From positions 18,179,001 to 18,243,000 of the forward strand of contig NC_046681.1 in NCBI RefSeq assembly GCF_009870125.1: 64,000 nt of DNA. Direction: 5' to 3'. Positions 43,001-53,500 of this stretch are shown piece after piece. Within the stretch, counting starts at the first letter, position 1; the number at the start of each line of letters is the position of its first letter. The notes below the pieces were generated by a model. That model was given only the letters and a program-made list of their open reading frames with translations, did not search any database and had not been told where the DNA came from. The position numbers and the translations under genes were made by a program. The DNA comes from Drosophila pseudoobscura. Lineage: Eukaryota > Arthropoda > Insecta > Diptera > Drosophilidae.

Positions 43001-44709
43001 AAACCCTTAGCTAGCGAGTGGAGCCACTTTTCCAATGAATCCAACGTCACGAGATGGCCGAGAGTCCATTGGAGCATTCTCCAGTTCCAAGACAGGAAAC
43101 GAAAGCACTCAAATTGTTTGGAAAACTTTCCTTGATATACATAAAAACTGATTAATTGACTGATAATTGTATATATTGTATGGTCTGACATCGACAACGT
43201 CACGATCTGAGTGCGCTGAGAGATGCTGACAAATGGGAATGGGGATAACGTTTTCTGATGAAAGATTTCACTCAAGCAATGGGAGTACGTCACAGATGGA
43301 GTGTTCCTGGGAATTCGGTAGAGGGGCAAATGCAATCTGCAGAACATCCAAAGAGTGGCTCCCAAGGGGAATCGTTACAAAAACTTACCAGTTCTTCTGC
43401 TGATGGAGCACTGGTCACATGGCAACAGACCGAGGCGAATCCCTCTAGGAACGCTCTCATTTGTGAGCTGATAGCAGAGTTTGTTTTGATCACTCCTCTG
43501 GGGGCTATCAACCTGCTAATTTGTGCCGACTGTCATTTGGTTTGTGAATGATTTTTCGCAAACTTAAAAATAGTAGTGTCGCCTCCATCCACTCCATACA
43601 GTCCATATAGACATGTGAGTGGCGCGAGCCACAGATAGAAGCGTCGCTGTCTCCTATCTCCTGCTGGACACTGAGATCGAACTGGGGGTCACAACCGAAA
43701 TAAAACGCTCGACTGCCGACTGCCGAGTGTCAGTGCAGGGCAAAAACAGCAATGAAATGGGAAACAGGAGAAACAATTGCTGGCCGAGAACGAGTGTAAA
43801 ATTAGAACCTCGGCAAGAAACAAACAAACGCAAACGATAATAAATATTTATATGCGTGTAAACAATTTGATTGATTCGAGCCAAACGATCTGAAACGGGG
43901 ATAAAAACAACGGCTGCCTTCTGTTTTTCTCGCCATCTCGGAGTCGGAATCGGAATCGTAACGAAAGGAATTTCGTTTCTGGAATTGCAATTAAAATCTC
44001 CAACCGCAGAACAACAACTAGAAAATCTAAAGAGAGCGTACAGCGTACTGGTACTTTCTTTGGCCGCATTATGTCATCCTCCGTTAATTTCTGGCAAAAC
44101 AAAGAGCTCGCTCTGTTCGCTCTGTTCTCTCTGATCTCGCAGATCGTTTGAAGTTTGTTTAGCACATGGATTGTGTGTGGATTGGCTTGTTGCTAATTGG
44201 GCTGTGATCGGAAATGGTTGCCTTGCCTCACGATCAAATGGCCAGAAAGAAGGGCATCTGGAAGGGGAAACTGGAACGAGGGAGAACTGGAGCCCCGCTC
44301 CTTGCATTTCTTTCGGGCAGGAGCAGGAGGCGAGAGATCTACGGACGGAGACGAACGATCGATTTCGAGTGCAAAATCAATTTGCGTCAATTGCAGCTAA
44401 AGATTAGCCTCGCTCTAGTTTCGAGCGAATGCGAACGTGCACATAAATCAACGCCTGATAATAAATACACACCACATCACATCGCACACATCGTGGAAGA
44501 CAAGACAATAAGCTGCTCCCCGGGGGGGCCTCTGCCTGGAAACAAAAAAACAGTGGTTTCATCGCTGGTTCGGCGGATTATCTCTTATCATAAAAAACAA
44601 TATGAGTTTACACCAATTAATGCCAAAAATAGATCCCTCGGTCGCGTCAGATTGTGGAAGATGACGACTCGGGCAGGGAAGATACAGTTGTTGCACTGAC
44701 AGCTGGCCT

Positions 44710-44769
44710 TACCGTTGCGCGTGACGCAAGTTGAACGGCGTACCGTTACGCGGGAGGTTTATTTATAAG
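44710..44769 (+). promoter_or_regulatory. Orphan TATA promoter with repeated TACCGTTRCGCG
   Basis: A 12-mer, TACCGTTGCGCG (44710-44721) and TACCGTTACGCG (44741-44752), is directly repeated 31 bp apart. Next to the first copy is an inverted motif TTGCGCGTGACGCAA. A TATA-like TTTATAAG (44762-44769) follows at suitable spacing for initiation near 44795. No gene was identified immediately downstream. The next + strand CDS starts 1.9 kb away. Confidence 0.4.
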
Positions 44770-46594
44770 CCCACATACCGAAAATAACCCAACGCGCAAC
44801 AAATTCGCAAGCCTTCGGTCTCAGGCGTTCTCAGGCGAGTGCATCTGCACCAGGGGACCAGGGAATCGTCTCAGATCCAAGCAGCAGAAACGCCTGACTG
44901 TCAGCAGCATCTGATTCAGAGCGCCAGTGCAGGGCCAGGCCGGGCCGGCCGGGTCTTATCGGGCCCCGACATCGGAACCATAATTGTGTAATATATTGTC
45001 AGACGCGCGAGACGTGCCAGACGCGACACAGAAAGTCTCTCGGGCACGGACACGGGCACGTGGCATGCAAATGAAGGCGTCGGCGAAATGCCCGCTGAAT
45101 ATCATTAGAAAGATTTTGGTCAGCCTTGGCCAAAATTCATATAAAATGAAACAAACCCAAAACCGAAAGCAAAAAAATCCAATTAATTAAATCCATGCGA
45201 ACTTCAATTCACGGAAAATTTATAGCTCTTACAGTTCCATTGAATTCAAATATTTGCTCGGCCCACAAATCACAATTGCTCGTAAATATTGCGAGAGCAA
45301 ATATTGGTGCACAAGTTTCGGTCGGTTATGGTTGGATTCTGGCTAAACCCCGGAATCTGTGTGGGAACCGTGCATGTAGATGAGAGGCACAACAGGAAGT
45401 TCTAAACTGGGTAAACAGTCAAGCTGTGTGAATTTAGCTGGCTTGTTTAGCTTAGTTGCAGGAGCTACAGGGTGTGCCTATAACTAAAAGTCCCAGCCGT
45501 GGGAAATATTTTAGAGCAACATCCTGTAAAGGCAACATCCGGAAGTTCTGATGATGAAATATGTATAGATTCTTTGCAGTATGCTGTCTTTCTGCTGATT
45601 CATTCTCTGTAGTCTGTAGTCACAATGCGCTTCCATAATCTAAACATATATATATAATTTCGCGTACACTTTCGCTTCTAATCAAAGGTGAGGAACTCTC
45701 AAAATCTGTTGCCTACGAATAAGATCAAAGATCGAATGAAGAGTCTAAACGCTAGGTACGCTTTTCCCACCAATCGTAACTAGTGTGGCCGCTCGCTTAT
45801 GGGAATATGCCCTAGTGGTTAGAAGGGCACCCTTCAGCTACAAATCTGATAGTTTCCCAATTCTCAATGAGCTTATCACCTTAACAATGTCATTCCCGAT
45901 GATCTAGACACATTAATTACTTACTCTCGAGTGCGGTGGCGTTTCGCGGTGATAAGGGAAATCGTGAAAATCGAAATAAAACAGATTGGTAATCTGAGGC
46001 GACACTCGCGGAATCAGCTGACAAAAATACAAATATAGAAATCAGAAAACCCCAGTCGCAAGTCCAAGTCCAAGGCGTTAGCAGGGTGCACGAGGAGGAG
46101 GGACACGGACAATGACATTTGGCATTCCAACAAAAACAGACGCGACCCGAATATAATATTATATCGTAGTTATAGTTGGTTGGAACGGGTGGAGTGGGTG
46201 GGTGCCTGTGTGCCTTGCTTAGACCAGATAACAATAAACTCATTAACAAGTCGAGGGGAAAACAATAACAATTACGGTTGTGGGTCAGGCAGCCGAGGAG
46301 GAGCGAGAGTGGGAAGTATATTTGTTATAAACAATTTCCTATTCATATTTGAGGAGCTTATCGCCCGAGTGCCTCGGAAGCAAACTTTATGGATAGGCAA
46401 ATAAATGTGTGGATAATTGTTTTTCTCTATTCTGTTCTGCTCTTTCCAGTTGGGGGCGTGCGATCACAACAACTGATTCAATGCACACACGGAAACCGCG
46501 AGGTGAAAGTCCTCCCATGATGTTGTTCTATTGATTGTGGATTTTACAACTTAAGGGCGTGTGACTACCGAACCATTAAGGAACCTACAAACGG

Positions 46595-46602
46595 TATATA
46601 TA
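46595..46602 (+). promoter_or_regulatory. TATA box of first pickpocket gene
   Basis: TATATATA lies 71 bp upstream of the ATG at 46673, giving a short 5' UTR if initiation occurs about 30 bp downstream. Confidence 0.5.
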
Positions 46603-46672
46603 CGGAGTACTCTTCAGGTAAGACCACAAAAGTATACCAAACTCCAGCTAATACTTTCTACCGATTTCAGAC

Positions 46673-48374
46673 ATGTCTGCCTTTAAAATAGAGGAGACCC
46701 CGCCTCCCCTGTATACGGTTTACTTTGAGGACTATCTCAGGCCAAAAAAGCTACAGACAAAAGCACATCTGCAACATTTTGAGACGAAAGTGGGGAAAAT
46801 CTCAGCCGTAGCCAGCAGCCTGAAGCGCTTGAAGATACTGCGATGGCACTCTAGGATCATTCAACGATTTCAGCAGCTGCCTCTGCCCAGTTTTCTGGGC
46901 TTCCTGCGGGCCCGCAAGGACGATGGCATGTGCAAACGGAAATCTGGCTTCGAGATCTACTGCGAAATGGCCAGCATCCATGGCTTCCATGTGTTTGTCG
47001 GGGCCGAGACCTGGCAGCGCATTTTCTGGTGGCTTCTGATTTGTACTGCAGTGATTTTGTCGAACGTTATCCTCCTCACGGCGCCCAAAGAAGCTCCCAC
47101 CATTCTTTTTATAGACAGCATGATGAAGGCAACCTCAGAGATCCCCTTTCCGGCGGTAACTATATGCAGTTTGAATGGAATTTCCAAGGATAAGCTACAG
47201 AAAAGAGCCAAGGAATGGAAAGTGTCAGAGGAAACGCTGCGGAATAGCGTTATGGAGGAGCTATTTCGGACGAACCTCAACTGGTCGCAGCTTCTGGAGG
47301 ATCTGGCTCCGCCAATCTGTGAACAGATCCGTAGCTGCAAGTGGGAAAATCATCTGGAAAGCTGCCTGGGAGAACTGAAGCCATTCTGGACCTTTGATAA
47401 TCGTCTCTGCTGCAGCTTTAACCATCAAAAAGAGCTCTACACTTCACAGTTGGGAGTTAGTCTCGTGGTTAAACTTCAAAAAGAGGATTATGCTGCCTCA
47501 ATAATTGCATCCCATGGCTTTGAGGTTCTCATTCACGAATCCCAAAGCGTACCAGATGCCGCCACCATGAGGATGATGATACCAAGTGATTCAGAGACCC
47601 ACATAATGGTGCGAGCCTTTTCCACGCGGTTCACAGCGAATCTAGCGGGCCTTCCCATTGAGGACCGACGCTGCTTCCTGCCCGATGAGCATCGTCTGTG
47701 GTTCTACTCCGCCTACAGTCTAAGCAACTGCCTTACCGAGTGTCGCAGCAAAAAAATCATTCAGTCTTGCGGCTGTGTTCCGCCCCATGCTCCTGGGGAA
47801 AGCACATGGCCCATTTGTGGCCTCCAGCAGGTGGAATGTGTGCGGAAGTATGGCAAGTGAATGATATCTGATACAAAAGTAAGGTTTATTGATTGGTTTT
47901 CTATTTACAGATGAAATTAGTGAGCAGATCACGGCAGTGGAGAGGGACTGCAATTGCCTGCCGCCGTGCACATTCCATCGCTATGAATTCGAGAGTGATG
48001 TGAGTCTCATAAAGGGATCCAATTCCACGAACGAGGTCCGCTTGAATGTCTACTACGACCTCGCATTTACCGAGGAGCTGCTTTTGGACGTGTACGAGAC
48101 CTGGCTGGCATTCATAGGCAAGTGTCCAAGGGCATATTCCATTAACGAAACTACCAACAAGACAAGCGCCCCCCGTATTAAAGTGTCATTCATCTATCCA
48201 TAATGGGCAGGAACCTTTGGCGGCGTCAACGGGCTATTTATGGGCTGCAGTTTCGTGTCGGTCTTCGAGCTAATATTCTTTACGTGTGTGCGCCCCACTT
48301 GCAACTGGCTGGCGCGCCAGCAGATACTCTGGCGACGCCGCAGGAAACAAGCAAAAGTGGGTTTGGCTCATTAG
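46673..48374 (+). CDS. Pickpocket-family DEG/ENaC sodium channel, copy 1
   Basis: Proposed exons are 46673-47852, 47911-48117 and 48211-48374 (516 residues). Two membrane segments flank a large Cys-rich extracellular domain. TM1 is WWLLICTAVILSNVILL, followed by the family FPAVTIC. The Cys motifs CLTECRSKKIIQSCGCVPP and CNCLPPCTFHRY follow. TM2 is TFGGVNGLFMGCSFVSVFEL with the G-x-S selectivity filter (GCS). Subunits assemble as amiloride-sensitive channels in taste, mechanosensory or tracheal cells. The second intron needs a GC donor (ATAG/GCAAGT) to keep frame, and the first fits best with another (TATG/GCAAGT). A canonical alternative for the first is AA/GTGAAT joined to ATTAG 10 nt after the usual acceptor. 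It may correspond to fly ppk11 or ppk16, but I cannot choose. Confidence 0.85.
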
Positions 48375-48455
48375 CGGTGGGCGGTAATTAAGCGCGAGAC
48401 TTATTGCCGCAAGCAGCCGCCGCAACAGTCGTCGCACAGAGGTCAAGCCGAAGAG
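48375..48455 (+). other. 81-bp spacer between pickpocket copies 1 and 2
   Basis: No TATA box and no AATAAA signal is seen in the 81 bp between stop and next ATG. The two reading frames could therefore lie on one dicistronic transcript, or copy 2 could use a TATA-less promoter inside copy 1. Confidence 0.5.
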
Positions 48456-50334
48456 ATGGCGTTCAAGAAGCGACGCATCTTCGATCTGCGGCAAGTGCAG
48501 GCCGCCCAACAGCTGGCCGCCTCTACCCGCAGTGATCCCGTAAAGCGCTCTAGTCCTGAGAGCCATCAGCCCATCCATCGCTTCCGCCAGCTTGGAGAGT
48601 GGTTCAGCGAGAATATGCGCAATTATTGTCAGACCACGTCGCTGCATGGCTTTAGCTACATCACGCGGCAGGACATCAGCCGGAACGAGCGCCTGTTCTG
48701 GCTGATTGTCGTCATCCTGTCCATCATCACATCGATTGTGCTGGTCGTCGTCTCGTGGCAGTGGGCCCGCCAGACGCCCACAGTCACGGTCATCGAGAGC
48801 TCGCACTTTCCCACCTGGAACATACCCTTTCCCGCCGTAACGATATGCAATTTCAACAAGATATCAAAGCTTAAGGCGATCAACCTGCTACAGCAAATGT
48901 GAGAACACATATCGCAGTGGTTTATGAGTGTTTATCCAAAGAACTCTCTTCTTTCCTTAGGCAAGTGCCTGCTGGAGTCAATAGATCGGAGCTGCACAAC
49001 CTTTTCAATCTCACTCTGTTGCCCGTGGACAATATGATCAGCAATAGTTCGTTGCAGACTTATGACAGGATCCTAAAGCTGAATAATGTTAGCCTCACAA
49101 CGCTAACGTCTCAGTTGTCGCCGGACTGCATTGACATGATCTCTAGCTGCATCTGGAAGGGCATCAATACGCGCTGCGACAGCCTCTTTCAGCGCATCGA
49201 GACGATGGAGGGGCAGTGCTGCAGCTTCAACTATTTCGGAGGGATAACCAACAATTTCCCAGAGTAGGACAGCATCTTCCCCATCCAAGCATCATTTACT
49301 AATCCATTCCGATCCCAGAAAAATCGCTTATCAGGTGCCAAAGCGTCCGTACCGAGTCACTGGCTGTGGCTATCCCACGGGTCTGACCGTGCTTCTCAGT
49401 CCCATGGCCTCTGATTACTACGGCACCTTCTTCAGCGGCTATGGGTTCCAGCTGATGCTCCACGACGCCTACAACTTTCCCGATGAGAACTCAGAGACCA
49501 AGGTCGTGACATCCACGCGCGAGAGCTTTGTGCGAATCAATCCAGAGTCGACCTATGCCACCAACGACATTCGCCGCATGGACTTGTCACTGAGAAACTG
49601 CCTGTTCGGAAGCGAGCGGGCGATGCACGGACTGAAGCGTTACTCCTTTATCAACTGCATGTTCGAGTGCAGGGTTAAGATGATCCACAACCTCTGTGGC
49701 TGCGTTCCCTCGTATGTCTATAACAATGGTAGCTTCAGGGTATGCGATGTGCTGGATGCCAACTGCATGATACACGGAAAGCGTAAGTGGAAGATGGGGG
49801 AATCTCTCCCAGCAATCACCCTCTAATCACTGTTCCTCTTAGGTCTCTTCTCCCATGCCTTGGCCAATCTGAATATGTCGCTGTCAATTGTGCGCGAGAC
49901 GAGTAGTTTTCCCTGCGGCTGTCTGCCCGATTGCCAGTCGAATCATTACGCCTCGGAGAGCACCATGGGCAGGCTGGATGTCAGCTACTTTGCCAATCGT
50001 CCGGGCAGCAGGTAGGTGTTTTATATCCGTGCTTGCAGCCAGATATCATAGATTCATTTGTTGTAGCAACGACACCGACAGGATTCTGTTGCATGTGTTC
50101 TTCAGTGACCTCATGAGCACCAGATATCGCACAGACATTTTCCAGAACTGGCTGTCCGCCTTGGGTGAGTGAGCAAGCCCATCCTAAAAGTGACAAAATA
50201 ATAATAGTCCTCTTTTGACAGCTTCATTCGGCGGATTGTTGGGTCTAATTATGGGCTTTAGCATCGTGACGGCCTTTGAGTTCCTGTACTTCCTGACCTT
50301 TCGACCCATATTCAACTACATCAACCGCGATTAA
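48456..50334 (+). CDS. Pickpocket-family DEG/ENaC sodium channel, copy 2
   Basis: Six exons, 48456-48898, 48961-49263, 49319-49782, 49843-50011, 50067-50164 and 50222-50334, all with GT-AG introns, give 529 residues in unbroken frame. The cytoplasmic N terminus has LHGFSYI, a His-Gly gating motif of the family. TM1 is RLFWLIVVILSIITSIVLVV, then FPAVTICNFNKIS. The extracellular domain shows CLFGSERAMHG, CMFECRVKMIHNLCGCVPSY and CGCLPDC. TM2 is SFGGLLGLIMGFSIVTAFEF with a GFS selectivity filter, and a very short C-terminal tail ends NYINRD. It sits 81 bp after copy 1 and 167 bp before copy 3, so the cluster probably arose by tandem duplication. Confidence 0.93.
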
Positions 50335-50444
50335 AGAGAGGGCTCTCCCTTCCACCCTCCCACACCGCTGCACACTATCCCACCTCTTGACACGCTTTAA
50401 TTAGAGCTCTGATTGATTAGCAGCACTCAGAGCCCTCGCATCGC

Positions 50445-50450
50445 TATAAA
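50445..50450 (+). promoter_or_regulatory. TATA box of third pickpocket gene
   Basis: TATAAA sits 52 bp upstream of the ATG at 50502, in the 167-bp gap after copy 2. Copy 3 therefore probably has its own start site near 50475. Confidence 0.5.
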
Positions 50451-50501
50451 TTGACTGACTATAAAGATTCGAGCACACTTCAGGCACAACGCATCACGAA
50501 C

Positions 50502-53500
50502 ATGACTCAAGTGGAGGCCCCCTCCAACTATCTCCGCCTGTTCAAGGAGTTTCTGCGCCAGAGCTCCATCAATGGCCTGCACCCGTTCCTGTACCCCACA
50601 CCCATCCGATACGCCAAGTGGGTGAGAAAGTGCATCTAAATCGTATAAAAAAACTATCCACCCCTATTTACAGAGCACTCTGGCTGACGCTGATGGCCGC
50701 AATAGTGGTGTGGACCCACGTTGTTATCGTCAATCTCACCCTGGAGTACCTAGACCAGCCAACAGAGATCCATATGGCCCCCGATCTGGTGCACGTGGCC
50801 AACAGCCCCTTTCCGGCGGTCGGCGTCTGCACCGCCAATAAGATCAGCCAGCGTCTGCTGCGCAGCTATGCCGTCAAACTGTGAGTCCTTTATTGATTCT
50901 CTCAGCCTTAGATTTAGTTGAAGTAGCCTAGGTTGTTGACCTCAGCGGCCATGGCCACGATCGAGTCGAGGAGCTCCTCGCTGGCTGGCACAATCTGTGC
51001 GGCTGGCAGCTTGAAGCCGGTGATGAGGCTGTTCGAGGAGGGACGCAGCTCGTAGCAGAAGGCCATGCGCACATCCTGGGTACCGTAGGCCCAGTCCACG
51101 CTAGCACCGGCCGCTGGATAGATGGCATCGTAGATGTTGCCTCCGGTGTACGTAGTGCCGTAGCGCTTGTTCACGGCGGCAATGGACACGTCGTAGACCT
51201 TCCTAAAGTCGGCCACGTTGTCGGGGAGATCTCCGGTGTGTCCGTAGGGATAGAGCAGGTACTGGGAGTAGGCGTGCAGGGAGATGTACAGCTGGATCTT
51301 GCCCTTCAGCGAGGCAAGGTAGTTGGACAGGGAAAGAGTCTCGATTTCGGAGAAGGCTGAGGGGCCGGCATAGGTATCGGAGCAGGGGTTGGAGCTGGCG
51401 CCCACCTCGTTCCAGTGGAAGGCCCAGTTGCGGTTAGGATCGGCGCCGAAGCAGCTCTGGTAGGGGGTGCGTGTCTTGCGCCACATCCGGTCGGTGGTAT
51501 GGGTGTAGACGTAGCCGTCGGGGTTGGCGTGGGGCAGGACGTACCAGGTGTAGTTCTCGGCCAGCTGCTTAACAGCCTCCACTTCGGAGGTCAGCAGCTG
51601 GTTAATGATGTAGGTGGCCGCCGCGGGGGCGATCCACTCGCGAGCGTGGATGCCGGCCTCCAGGAAAATGCCGGGCTTCTCCTTGCCGCTCTTGGTGATC
51701 TTCACGCCCAGAATAGAGCGTCCCTGATAGGTCTTGCCGCCCTCGATAAGGGTAACGACTCCGGGGTTTTCAATGGCCAGGGTCTGCAGCCAGGCGTAGG
51801 TGTCGTCCAGCTCGTAGTACTGCGCCCAGTTGTAGGCCTCGCCAGCGCGTCCCTTCATGGCCACCTTCTCGTCGATCTCGTCCATGGTCTTCTGCACGTC
51901 GCTGGACTGCAGCAAATACTTGATCTCGGCCTTGCCGAGGATCTCCAGTAGATCGGGCACCTTGTGCGGGGCCACAACCATCTTGACATCGGCTCCCACA
52001 ATGTGCACTCCGTCCAGGAACAGGATGGAGTCGCTGGAGCTCTCGAGCTGCTTCAGCACGGCCAGCTGCTCGGCATTCTCCGCGTTCGCCTTGTACAGGC
52101 GGTAGTTGTCATAGCGGGCGCGCTCGGCGCTGACTCCCGCCAGGGCCACGACGGCCAGGAGGGCCAACAAAAGGGACTTGGTCAGCGACATAGTTGTCGT
52201 TGTTTGTATGAGCTCCAAACGGGCGAGATGGTTGCTTTTATAGTCCAGACCAAAAGGCGGCGCCGATAAGAGCCGAATCTAATTTATTGCCCGATAGTGC
52301 GCGCTGCGCGAGTGGCTTTGCTTTGTCCATTTCTGTGAGGCAGTAAATATCTCGGGGTAATCTGTGGGTGGCTCTTATCACGGTCTCAGCCCCATCGCAT
52401 GGTAAATCATTGCATGACGTCCCCGAGAATTCTCAAAGAAATTGCCATTTCACGAGACACAAGTGTCTCAGACCAGTCACTCGAGCTCCCTCTTAGCCTC
52501 CTCGTCACAAATAATGAACTAGTTAGTCCAGGGATTTATTTCAACTTGTAACCCTCGATAGAGGCAGCGGCCTTAACCATTTCCACCACCGAATCCGTTG
52601 TCTCCTGTCCCGTGGGGATTATCTGTGACGCCGGCAGCCTGAAGCCCGTCCAGAAACTATAGCCCGAGGGTCGCAGCTCGTAGGTGAAGGAATACTTGGT
52701 CTTCAGCTCTCCATAGGCCCAGTCCATGCTGGAGCCCGCCGCCGGATAGATGGCGTCGTATACATTCCCTCCCGTGTAGCGGGTGCCAAAGCGCCGCTTC
52801 ATGCCCCCCAAAGCGGCGGAGAAGATGCGCTCCAGCTGTCGATGATTCTCAGGCAGCGAGGAGGTGTGTCCGTACGGATAGAGCAGCAGCTGGGAGAAGG
52901 AGTGCAGCGAGAGGTACATGAACACGGGCTCTGGCAGGGACTTCAGATACTGCGAGAGGCCCTCCGTTTCCGGCTCCGAGAATGCCTTGGGTCCGGCATA
53001 CGACTCCGAGCAGGGCTCGTCGCTGGCTCCCACCTCGTTCCAGTGGAAGCCCCAGTTCCGATTGGGATCGGTTCCCATGCAGTTCTTCTCCTGCGGACTG
53101 CGTGTCTTGCGCCACAAACGATTCTAAATAATGGAAAATAGGGGAAATTAATAGGATTATGCACCGAATTGTGATATTAGAGCCTACCGTGGAATGAGTG
53201 TATACATAACCATCCGGATTGGCATGGGGCAGAATGTACCACACGTAGGAGCGGGCAAGGCTCTGGATTTCTGGTTGCTGGGATGTGAGCAATTGATTGG
53301 CAAAGTACGTTGCGGTTGCTGGACTGATCCACTCCCTGGCATGCATGCCCGCCTCCAAAAAGATTGCCTGCTGTTCGCCCCTCTCCGCCCCAGCACTGTG
53401 GAAGATCCTCAGACCCAGGAGATCCCTGCCCTCGTAGCTGCGGCCAGCGACAAAGACGCTGACGATGCCTGGGTTCTTTTCCACCAGGTTCTGCATCCAG

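Larger units (their letters stand above)
39451..46594. other. 7-kb intergenic and upstream regulatory stretch
   Basis: This lies between the IP3K1 first coding exon (-) and the first pickpocket gene (+). It must include the IP3K1 5' UTR and promoter, which I could not place exactly. It contains a GA microsatellite (40036-40063), CAT repeats near 41642-41661, two CREs and the TATA-type promoter at 44710-44769. Several open frames of 100-175 codons (for example 42844-43365 on -, 44214-44699 on +) show no family motif and are not called as genes. Confidence 0.6.

Noticed and set aside
42844..43365. A 173-codon - strand open frame, with another at 43290-43511 sharing a possible donor (GTAAGT near 43388)
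   Set aside because: No recognisable family, no clear acceptor in matching phase, and frames this long also occur in clear intron sequence of this window.
44214..44699. A 161-codon + strand open frame
   Set aside because: No domain or conserved motif was seen. It ends just before the orphan promoter and has no promoter of its own that I can see.
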